Source of the DNA: Methanomassiliicoccaceae archaeon | GTDB lineage: Archaea > Thermoplasmatota > Thermoplasmata > Methanomassiliicoccales > UBA472 | Assembly (NCBI GenBank): GCA_016919565.1 | Contig: JACXTO010000133.1 | Span: forward strand, 1 to 5,065 | Length of the DNA: 5,065 nucleotides | Reading direction: 5' to 3' | Shown: piece by piece, positions 1 through 4,997 of the stretch | Layout: the number at the start of each line of letters is the position of its first letter | Numbering within the stretch: position 1 is the first letter of the stretch | Program-made: the position numbers and the translations under genes | The notes under the pieces: model-generated | Database searches by the model: none | What the model was told of the DNA's origin: nothing | What the model saw: only the letters and a program-made list of their open reading frames with translations

Positions 1-270
1 TCTCGGGCCTTTTCCGACTAAAAGAAGTGAGACCACCAAGGCAGCGACGAGTACCATTGTAACGATGACCGCCATAATCCTTCGAATCATCATCAGAAAG
101 CCGACCAATGCCATTCCCAAAAGAACCAGCCCGATGATGAAGGCGGACCATACAGCAACCCCCATCTCCCCTGAATTAATAGAGCCAGTACCCCATATTA
201 CAATGGCCGATGGAATAAGCAAGGCAAGTCCAGATACGGTCCAGGCTTGGACTCTGGTTTCCTCCCTCAT
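1..270 (-). CDS. Small multi-pass membrane protein, 5' part only (runs off left edge)
   Basis: An open frame of 90 codons runs from ATG at 268-270 to the window edge with no stop, so the C-terminus is missing. The translation starts MREETRVQAWTVSGLALLIP. It has three strongly hydrophobic stretches at about residues 10-31, 36-62 and 65-86, with short polar links (an Arg-Arg at 63-64, Gly-Lys-Gly at 86-88). This is typical of a small integral membrane protein. The start is supported by GGTGAT three bases upstream, which matches the 3' part of the archaeal SD consensus AGGAGGTGAT. The hydrophobic pattern in this frame is far more protein-like than the 79-codon frame on the opposite strand. It lies 57 nt downstream of the DUF531 stop on the same strand, so co-transcription is possible. 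A TTATTT box near 305-310 could also be a weak promoter of its own. I do not recognise a family. Membrane topology is seen in the sequence; function is unknown. Confidence 0.8.
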   Translation of the reverse strand, partial: MREETRVQAWTVSGLALLIPSAIVIWGTGSINSGEMGVAVWSAFIIGLVLLGMALVGFLMMIRRIMAVIVTMVLVAALVVSLLLVGKGPR

Positions 271-327
271 TCCATCACCGACATTCAATGTGCCTCTTAG
301 ATGAAATAACTCTGCTTCGAGCTCAGA

Positions 328-873
328 TTATGCTCTGATCCTGTGCCCGATCACCGCAACCACCGCTCCAAGCGCAGTGCATGTCTCCAAAGAGAAGCCG
401 CCGAAGGTGATGTCGAGCTGATTCGGCGCCATTTCGATTACCTCCTTGGGAACGCCCTTCGGCCCGGTCCCGAACACAAGGCAGACGCTCCTCCCCTGCT
501 TCAGCAATCCGACCACCTCATCCACGCTCCTCTTCTTCTTGCCTTCGGCGTTGCAGGTGGTGAGCACGACCTCTCCCAGCTGGGGAGGGAAGCCCTTGCT
601 GAAATACGGAAACGTCTGGAAGCGTCCCTTAGTCGTTAGCTCCTTCAGATACGTCCCGTCCTCGCCGATCGAGGTGGTGGTGGCGACCCAATCCGCGATC
701 TCTTGGGGCGTGGTCAGGTCCTTGGGGAAGGGAAAGCCGAATGTGGCGAGGTTGAGCTCGAACGCCAGGGCGAGCGGCCCGGCTCTTGCCAGTATCCTCC
801 GATGCGCCTCCCGGAAGCTGTTCGGGTCGTAGGAATTCCACAAGGCGATGGTCGCGCGTCCGAGTCGGTTCAT
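328..873 (-). CDS. DUF531 family protein (SPOUT/alpha-beta-knot-like)
   Basis: This 181-residue protein resembles the archaeal DUF531 family. The N-terminus has the IALWNSYDP stretch (residues 9-17), followed by a helical segment REAHRRILARAG (21-32) and LATFGFPFP (42-50). The C-terminal third carries VFGTGPKGVPKEV (133-145) and LDITFGGFSLETCTALGAV (153-171). That layout, a glycine-rich loop then a late loop before a hydrophobic helix, is what the trefoil knot of SPOUT RNA methyltransferases looks like in primary sequence. A role in cytoplasmic RNA modification with S-adenosylmethionine as cofactor is therefore an inference; no substrate is known to me. The start at 873 is supported by GGAGATC just upstream and by the family pattern beginning a few residues before the first strand. 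It lies 54 nt downstream of the DHS-like gene with no promoter or T-run visible in the gap, so it is probably co-transcribed with it. Family call is fairly confident; catalytic activity is not shown. Confidence 0.85.
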   Translation of the reverse strand: MNRLGRATIALWNSYDPNSFREAHRRILARAGPLALAFELNLATFGFPFPKDLTTPQEIADWVATTTSIGEDGTYLKELTTKGRFQTFPYFSKGFPPQLGEVVLTTCNAEGKKKRSVDEVVGLLKQGRSVCLVFGTGPKGVPKEVIEMAPNQLDITFGGFSLETCTALGAVVAVIGHRIRA

Positions 874-927
874 TGATCTCCAGGCTACAGAAATGTTAGA
901 AGGAAGTGGTTTGCATTGTTCTGATCC

Positions 928-1989
928 TCAGAGCTTGAGCGTCTTCTGCTTCATGCTCTTGAGAGTGTCGCCATCCCAGTTGTATTCGAGCCGCTTGCGC
1001 TTCTTCCACAGGCCCTTCTGCAGGATGTAGCCGACCATCAGGCTGAGACCGATCGAGGCCTCCACATAAGCAACCGATTTCGTGGCGTCCCGGTTGATCT
1101 TCCCCCAGGATTGGGCCTCCTCGAAGGTGCATCCGCTCAGCCCGCCCCATTGCGGAGCGTCCATGGTGATCTGTATCGCGTAGTGGTGGCCGCCCTTGTC
1201 GTATCCGAGCGTCTCAGCGATGACCTCGGTCTGCTGGATGTAGTTCTTCGGAACCCCACCGCCGATGTAGATCACTCCGGTCTTGTCGGAGAGGATCTTC
1301 ACCTGCGTCAGCTCCCAGTTATCGCGTATCGGGTCGATGCGCATGAACTCCTTGTTCTTCTTCCGCCTCTCCACATACAGCCCAGTAAGGCCTATCCCGA
1401 TCGAGGAGTCGTTGAGCGCCGGTACGAAGACCGGAACGCCATACTTGTAGGCGTTGCCAAGGATCGAATCCTTGTCGTTCGCGCAATGCGAGCCCAGGAT
1501 TTCCATGAACTCGCGGCTGGAGTATCCCCGGGGCTCCAGCTCGCCAGCGATCTTGCCGATGACAGCGTCGGTCTCCCTGAACTTGTTCTCGTCCACCAGC
1601 GTGTCGTAGATCCGGTCGATGAACATCTCCCGCAACTTCAGGTCGTCGACCCTCGGAGAGGTCTTCCAGTGCGAATAGCCGCGAGCCTGATAGAAGTCCT
1701 GGTACGGGATCGCGCCTATGGTGACGATGGCGTCGACGATCCCGTAGCGCACCATGTCCGCGATGACCTTGCGCAGGCCAGCTGCGACCAGGGGGCCTGC
1801 GAGACCAAGGACTATCGTCGGGCGGGCTTCGTCCTTCAGAGCATTCTCATAGGCCATCGCACAGGTGGCCAGAGCCCTGCTTTGGATCGAACTGTCTTTA
1901 TAGGCATCGACCAGGTCCGCGACCGTCGATATGTTGTCGAAATCGATGGCCTTGACCTTCTCTTTCAGGACGTCGGACTTCTTTACCAT
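928..1989 (-). CDS. Deoxyhypusine synthase-like protein
   Basis: This 353-residue protein has the length and fold signature of the deoxyhypusine synthase (DHS) family. DHS uses NAD and spermidine to transfer an aminobutyl group to a lysine of translation factor a/eIF5A in the cytoplasm. The strongest marker is EEAQSWGKINRDA (290-302), where Lys297 corresponds to the lysine that carries the covalent imine intermediate (Lys329 in human DHS), with Trp295 and Glu291 also kept. PALNDSSIG (190-198) and YIGGGVPKN (241-249) match two further conserved blocks. Several substrate positions differ, however: where human DHS has Asp243, His288 and Asp316 this protein has Ile199, Tyr250 and Leu284. The NAD-site TAGG-EED motif is replaced by TIGAIPYQD (90-98). 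It may thus be a DHS-like paralogue with another amine or protein substrate. The alignment was by eye and human numbering is from memory. The start at 1989 has no SD but sits about 28 nt from a TATA-like box, fitting a leaderless mRNA. It probably heads a unit with the DUF531 gene. Confidence 0.88.
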   Translation of the reverse strand: MVKKSDVLKEKVKAIDFDNISTVADLVDAYKDSSIQSRALATCAMAYENALKDEARPTIVLGLAGPLVAAGLRKVIADMVRYGIVDAIVTIGAIPYQDFYQARGYSHWKTSPRVDDLKLREMFIDRIYDTLVDENKFRETDAVIGKIAGELEPRGYSSREFMEILGSHCANDKDSILGNAYKYGVPVFVPALNDSSIGIGLTGLYVERRKKNKEFMRIDPIRDNWELTQVKILSDKTGVIYIGGGVPKNYIQQTEVIAETLGYDKGGHHYAIQITMDAPQWGGLSGCTFEEAQSWGKINRDATKSVAYVEASIGLSLMVGYILQKGLWKKRKRLEYNWDGDTLKSMKQKTLKL

Positions 1990-1991
1990 AA

Positions 1992-2015
1992 TAACAGATA
2001 GGTAACAGAACCTAT
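1992..2015. repeat. Paired direct and inverted repeats in the DHS-like promoter
   Basis: TAACAGA occurs at 1992-1998 and again at 2003-2009, exactly 11 bp apart (one helical turn). Overlapping it is a perfect inverted repeat, ATAGGT at 1998-2003 and ACCTAT at 2010-2015, with a 6-bp spacer. The element lies between the putative TATA box and the start codon of the DHS-like gene, where a bound regulator would block transcription initiation. Operator function is inferred; only the repeats are seen. Confidence 0.45.
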
Positions 2016-2022
2016 TATTTTC
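2014..2022 (-). promoter_or_regulatory. Probable TATA box of the DHS-like gene
   Basis: Read on the minus strand this is GAAAATAAT, preceded by CAAATT. Its centre is about 28 nt from the ATG at 1989, so transcription would start within a few bases of the start codon and give a leaderless message. This fits the absence of a Shine-Dalgarno sequence there. The match to the archaeal TATA consensus is moderate. Confidence 0.5.
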
Positions 2023-2067
2023 AATTTGCTCGTTGAATCGATCTTAAGGGGCGCTCGCTACCGTTCG

Positions 2068-2238
2068 TCAAGTTTTATCGGCGACGTTTCGCGGACGGCT
2101 GCAGATGGCGTATTGATCCCCATCGAAGAAGACGTCCAACTCGGGGTTCTCCGCCTGGATCTCTTGTATCTTCTTGAGAACCTCCCTTAGGGTGAGGTCG
2201 CTGTTGCGGTCTATCCTGACGTGCACCCTGGTCTCCAT
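2068..2238 (-). CDS. Small protein of unknown function, 56 residues
   Basis: A 56-residue acidic/basic mixed protein beginning METRVHVRID and ending RPRNVADKT. The pattern is strand (VHVRID, 5-10), a long amphipathic helix (LTLREVLKKIQEIQAENP, about 15-32), then strand-turn-strand (LDVFFDGDQYAICSRP). It looks like a compact beta-alpha-beta unit with a DGD turn. I do not recognise a named family. The frame is open further upstream to a GTG at 2331, but that start would place the gene's own promoter inside the coding region. The ATG at 2236-2238 is preceded by GAGG with a 6-nt spacing and by a strong BRE/TATA about 45 nt upstream, which decides the start. The codon pattern and promoter make it a likely real gene despite its size. 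It is divergent from the coiled-coil KaiC-like gene and separated by 77 nt from the DHS-like gene, which has its own promoter. Confidence 0.72.
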   Translation of the reverse strand: METRVHVRIDRNSDLTLREVLKKIQEIQAENPELDVFFDGDQYAICSRPRNVADKT

Positions 2239-2244
2239 TTTTCG

Positions 2245-2248
2245 CCTC
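2245..2248 (-). promoter_or_regulatory. Shine-Dalgarno of the 56-residue gene
   Basis: GAGG on the minus strand with six bases (CGAAAA) before the ATG at 2238. It is one of the clearer ribosome-binding sites in the window and fixes the start against the upstream GTG at 2331. Confidence 0.6.
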
Positions 2249-2280
2249 TGGCCTAAACCCTTAGTAAGGCTATTTCTGCG

Positions 2281-2294
2281 ATATATAACCTTTT
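2281..2294 (-). promoter_or_regulatory. BRE/TATA promoter of the 56-residue gene
   Basis: The minus strand reads AAAAGG followed by TTATATAT, a good match to the archaeal BRE (purine-rich) plus TATA arrangement. The TATA octamer is at 2281-2288. A start of transcription about 26 nt downstream, near 2258, would leave a leader of about 20 nt that contains the GAGG site. Confidence 0.7.
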
Positions 2295-2417
2295 TCCATG
2301 AGGGCAGCGTGGCCAAATGCCGGATCACCACACGGCTAACCCACTAAATGAACGGTGAGCATCGATTATTATCAAAGAGCATGGCCAGGTCAGGACCAAT
2401 ATCGATTCGGAGGCCGA

Positions 2418-2431
2418 CATAATAATATATC
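2418..2431 (+). promoter_or_regulatory. Probable TATA box of the coiled-coil KaiC-like gene
   Basis: The stretch CATAATAATATATC is the most AT-rich run in front of the plus-strand gene. Depending on which octamer is used, transcription would start at about 2447-2452, that is at or next to the ATG at 2448, implying a leaderless message. It also argues against the GTG at 2355, which would lie upstream of the promoter. Confidence 0.55.
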
Positions 2432-2447
2432 CCCCCGGTCGTCGCAG

Positions 2448-4430
2448 ATGACAACAGACGCGATAAAAGTAGGTGTTCGAGTGGTTGGGAATCACAAGGC
2501 GAGCAACGCAGAATTCAATGGGTCTATCGCCCCAATGACCGTTCACAGCGAGGATGTGCAGAACGGCACAGTACTTGATTCTGATCCAAACGATGACCTC
2601 AGAAAGTGGCTGAGCGGAAAGGAGGATAGCCTGCTCAGCTGGCTGAATGAGGATGAATCTGATGAGGTCGTGGAAACGGATTCCTTCATCGAGGTAGAAG
2701 AGGTCATATCGGAAGATGCGGCCGAGCTGAAGAGCAAGGCGGAGCAATACGAGAAGGAGCTCTCCGAGCTGAAGTCGACGATACTCCAGCAATTGCAGAA
2801 GCAGGGCATGCCCATCGACGCGGCGAGCTCGGATCTGATCGGCAAGCTCCAGACATTATTCGATCACAACGTCACATTGAGAGTTGAAGTCGGTCGGCTG
2901 ATCAAGCTGAACGAAGAGATAAAGAAGGAGTACGAGGACGCCGTGTCCACGATGCCGAAGGACCATGCGGGCCTGCTCCAGAAGCAGATAGAGCTCAAGG
3001 AACGGGAGAGCCTCCTCGAATCGAAGGAGCACAAATTCTCCAACCATCTCCTTGAAGGCGACTACGAGGTCCCAGAAGGGAACGGTGGGCACCTTGAGGA
3101 GAAGTTCCAGGCGGAGCTGCGTGACAAGGAGTCCGAGTTCCGAGAGAAAGATAAGGATTACCGCGCCAAGGTGGAGTACCTGGCAGAGGAACTGAAGCGT
3201 AAGGGCCTGGAGCTCAAGCAGAAAGAGGAGGAACTGACGCTAGCGAGGATGTCCTTCAAGGACGGCTCCCAGGAACTTGACCAGAAGCTCCGCGAGATCC
3301 AGACCAAGGAGAAGAGCGTGCTCTTCATGGAGGAGGAGCTTGCCCGATTGAAGATCGAGATCAGGGAGCGGGACGACGAGCTCAAGAAGATCAAAGAGGT
3401 CGTCGGCTACAAGGAAAAGGAATTGCTGAGACGCGAAGAGGACCTCGACTACCGCGAGAAGCTGCTGACCGGCGAAAGGGACAGGGTCGATGAGGCCAAG
3501 CGGGAGGCGGCAGTTGGGATCGAAGAGGTCCAGCTCAAGAAGCGCATCGAGGCGCTGAAGGAGGAGGTCTCGCACAAGGAAGAGGAGCTGATCGCGAAGG
3601 AGAAGTTCCTGAACTCCAAGGCGGAGGAGCTGCGGCTGAGGGAGCAGGGCGTCATCGGCGATGAGATCCAGCAGAAGGAAGAGGAGAGGGCGCTGGAGTT
3701 CACGATCGCCAAGGTGAAGACCGGCAGCGCTCGTCTTGATGACCTGCTGCTAGGCGGCATACCATTCGGCTCGAACGTGCTGGTCCACGGACCACCATTC
3801 ATAGGCAAGGAGATCATGATCGGCCAATTCGTCGCCGACGGCCTGAAGAAGGGCGTTCCTTGCATCTGGGTCATCACTGACAAGACGCCAAAGGACATCC
3901 GCGACGAGATGCGTAACATCGTCTCCGGATACGAGGAGTATGAGAAGCTGGGCCTGGTGCACTACATCGATACCTATTCCCGAGCGATGGGGGAGGTCAC
4001 CAACGACCCGTATACCACTTACATCGATGAGCCTACTGACCACGATCGGCTGATGCAGGCCACCGAGCATGTCGCCAACGAGTACAAGTCAAAGCACAAG
4101 TACTACCGTCTGGCCTTCCGCTCGCTCTCGACGCTGATCGCCTATTCCGATCCGAACACCGCTTTCCGCTTCCTCAGCCCCTTCTGCGGGCGCCGCAAGC
4201 GCGACGGCGCCGTCTCGATGTACTCGATCGAGAAGGGCGTACACGGAGAACAGGAGATCCAGATGCTCGGATCGATCATGGATGGCATGGTCGACTTCAA
4301 GCTGGACCAATTGAAGAGCATGTTCTCGGTCCAAGGCATCTGCGACGTTCAGTCCCGCTCATACATACGTTACACCGTCGGCAAGCACGGCCTGAACATC
4401 GGTTCGTTCTCGCTGGACCACATCCGGTGA
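2448..4430 (+). CDS. Long coiled-coil protein with C-terminal degenerate KaiC/RecA-like domain
   Basis: This 660-residue protein has three parts. Residues 1-90 are acidic and probably flexible, with a WLSGKEDSLLSWL segment near 54-66. Residues about 90-416 are a highly charged Glu/Lys/Leu coiled coil, broken around 118-129 and 203-217 (Gly/Pro-rich). Residues about 418-659 are a KaiC/RAD55-like RecA fold: TGSARLDDLLLGGIPFGSNV opens it, as in KaiC-family ATPases. The P-loop reads GPPFIGKE (448-455), keeping Lys454 but with Glu455 where Ser/Thr binds Mg. The Walker B region reads YRLAFRSLSTLI, with Arg558 where the family usually has Asp. The segment ITDKTPKDI stands where KaiC proteins usually show catalytic glutamates. 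ATP hydrolysis therefore looks unlikely; a nucleotide-sensing or scaffolding role is inferred. No signal peptide or membrane segment is seen, so it is presumably cytoplasmic. The frame is open from GTG 2355, but ATG 2448 sits just behind the TATA box, and ATG 2535 is another alternative. I do not know a named function. Confidence 0.88.
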   Translation: MTTDAIKVGVRVVGNHKASNAEFNGSIAPMTVHSEDVQNGTVLDSDPNDDLRKWLSGKEDSLLSWLNEDESDEVVETDSFIEVEEVISEDAAELKSKAEQYEKELSELKSTILQQLQKQGMPIDAASSDLIGKLQTLFDHNVTLRVEVGRLIKLNEEIKKEYEDAVSTMPKDHAGLLQKQIELKERESLLESKEHKFSNHLLEGDYEVPEGNGGHLEEKFQAELRDKESEFREKDKDYRAKVEYLAEELKRKGLELKQKEEELTLARMSFKDGSQELDQKLREIQTKEKSVLFMEEELARLKIEIRERDDELKKIKEVVGYKEKELLRREEDLDYREKLLTGERDRVDEAKREAAVGIEEVQLKKRIEALKEEVSHKEEELIAKEKFLNSKAEELRLREQGVIGDEIQQKEEERALEFTIAKVKTGSARLDDLLLGGIPFGSNVLVHGPPFIGKEIMIGQFVADGLKKGVPCIWVITDKTPKDIRDEMRNIVSGYEEYEKLGLVHYIDTYSRAMGEVTNDPYTTYIDEPTDHDRLMQATEHVANEYKSKHKYYRLAFRSLSTLIAYSDPNTAFRFLSPFCGRRKRDGAVSMYSIEKGVHGEQEIQMLGSIMDGMVDFKLDQLKSMFSVQGICDVQSRSYIRYTVGKHGLNIGSFSLDHIR

Positions 4431-4448
4431 GCTTCGATCTCGAAAGAT

Positions 4449-4485
4449 GGAAGGTCCCGTTCCGACCTCGTTTGACGTTCCTTCC
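4449..4485. repeat. Inverted repeats in the convergent gene gap
   Basis: GGAAGG (4449-4454) and CCTTCC (4480-4485) are inverted copies. A second, shorter hairpin AGGTC/GACCT (4452-4456 and 4464-4468, 7-nt loop) overlaps the first arm, so only one can form at a time. The region lies between two converging genes and might serve termination, but no convincing T-run follows on either strand. Confidence 0.3.
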
Positions 4486-4499
4486 CAGAGAATCCGATC

Positions 4500-4928
4500 C
4501 TAAGCGACTTCCATGCCGCTGGAGGCCGTTCCAGCCTTCTTCTGCTGCTGGATGTTGATGCGCGGGAAAGGCACCGGGGGAGGGAGCCGTATGTCCCTGG
4601 CCACGAGCATCGCCGTGGGGATGCAGTTCGGGACGACGGTGTTGTGCACCAGGTTCGCCACGTCCGCGGGCATCGAGCCTGTCTTGGTCCACTCGTCAAT
4701 TACCGGCCCGACCTCACCTACCAGCACCAGCTGTCCCTCGATCTTGATGTAGCCCATGCCGACGTAGTTGGTTGTGAAGCGATAGTCGATCATCGCGTTG
4801 CCGTCAGGTTGCTTGTTGATCTGGATGATGCTTGAGTTGTGATCGACCCTGATGTTGTTGAGCTTCTCTCCCTGCTTTGAGAACCTCTTTGCCTCGATGA
4901 CGCTGATCTCGAATCCCTGGATTTGCAT
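4500..4928 (-). CDS. Conserved-looking protein of unknown function, 142 residues
   Basis: The protein begins MQIQGFEISVIEAKRF and appears beta-rich in its first half: strands around 2-10, 24-38, 45-52 and 58-71, including YIKIEGQLVLVGE. It continues with a helical section from about 85 to 111 (MPADVANLVHNTV, then PTAMLVARDI). It ends with a proline-rich segment LPPPVPFPRINIQQQ (115-129) and a short Gly/Ser tail. No signal peptide or membrane helix is visible. The arrangement of an antiparallel sheet followed by a helix and a proline-containing C-terminal stretch vaguely recalls SecB-type chaperones, but I see no diagnostic motif and would not name it. The frame extends to an ATG at 4958, but the ATG at 4928 lies suitably downstream of the TATA-like box at 4962-4969 and is favoured. 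It converges on the coiled-coil KaiC-like gene and follows the tRNA on the same strand. Confidence 0.82.
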   Translation of the reverse strand: MQIQGFEISVIEAKRFSKQGEKLNNIRVDHNSSIIQINKQPDGNAMIDYRFTTNYVGMGYIKIEGQLVLVGEVGPVIDEWTKTGSMPADVANLVHNTVVPNCIPTAMLVARDIRLPPPVPFPRINIQQQKKAGTASSGMEVA

Positions 4929-4961
4929 CTTCACTGCCCGTTCCCTAATCAGGCCCATCGA

Positions 4962-4969
4962 TTATAGAA
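4962..4969 (-). promoter_or_regulatory. Possible TATA box of the 142-residue gene
   Basis: The minus strand reads TTCTATAA. A start about 26 nt downstream would fall near 4940, giving a leader of about 12 nt before the ATG at 4928. The consensus match is moderate. It lies between the tRNA's T-run and the gene, as expected for an independent promoter. Confidence 0.45.
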
Positions 4970-4987
4970 GTTTGCCGATGTGGTATG

Positions 4988-4992
4988 AAAAA
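4988..4992 (-). terminator. T-run terminator after the tRNA
   Basis: Five consecutive T on the minus strand (CTTTTTC) begin six bases after the CCA end of the tRNA. Short T-runs are the usual archaeal termination signal, and this one is well placed for the tRNA transcript. Confidence 0.5.
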
Positions 4993-4997
4993 GATGA

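Larger units (their letters stand above)
2239..2447. other. Divergent intergenic region with two promoters
   Basis: This 209-bp region separates the minus-strand 56-residue gene from the plus-strand coiled-coil gene. It contains the minus-strand promoter (2281-2294) and a plus-strand TATA-like stretch (2418-2431). Between them are two copies of ATCGATT (2361-2367 and 2401-2407) 40 bp apart, and a short inverted repeat GGTC-AG-GACC near 2390-2399. I see no convincing additional gene; the frame of the plus-strand gene does extend back to a GTG at 2355. Confidence 0.55.

Noticed and set aside
65..304. 79-codon plus-strand frame
   Set aside because: It is antisense to the minus-strand membrane protein, whose hydrophobic helices and SD are convincing. 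This frame has no RBS and a Pro/Thr/Ile composition typical of a shadow.
446..832. 128-codon plus-strand frame opposite DUF531
   Set aside because: It is antisense to a recognised family, with a Ser/Pro-rich composition and no ribosome-binding site.
1111..2001. 296-codon plus-strand frame opposite the DHS-like gene
   Set aside because: It is a long antisense frame caused by GC-rich codon usage. It lacks a recognisable motif, and the DHS signature on the other strand is unmistakable.
2239..2331. N-terminal extension of the 56-residue protein to GTG 2331
   Set aside because: It would include the gene's own TATA box and SD as coding sequence, and the extra residues look unlike the compact downstream protein.
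3158..3919. Several minus-strand frames rich in Ser, Leu and Phe inside the coiled-coil gene
   Set aside because: They are the antisense reading of repeated GAG/AAG/CTC codons of the Glu/Lys/Leu coiled coil. This is a known artefact and not a sign of genes.
4431..4499. Intrinsic terminator between convergent genes
   Set aside because: Inverted repeats are present but they compete with each other and no T-run follows on either strand, so a terminator call is not supported.
4297..4699. Two minus-strand Arg/Pro-rich frames across the convergent gap
   Set aside because: They overlap the ends of both real genes in other frames, have basic low-complexity composition, and no start signals.
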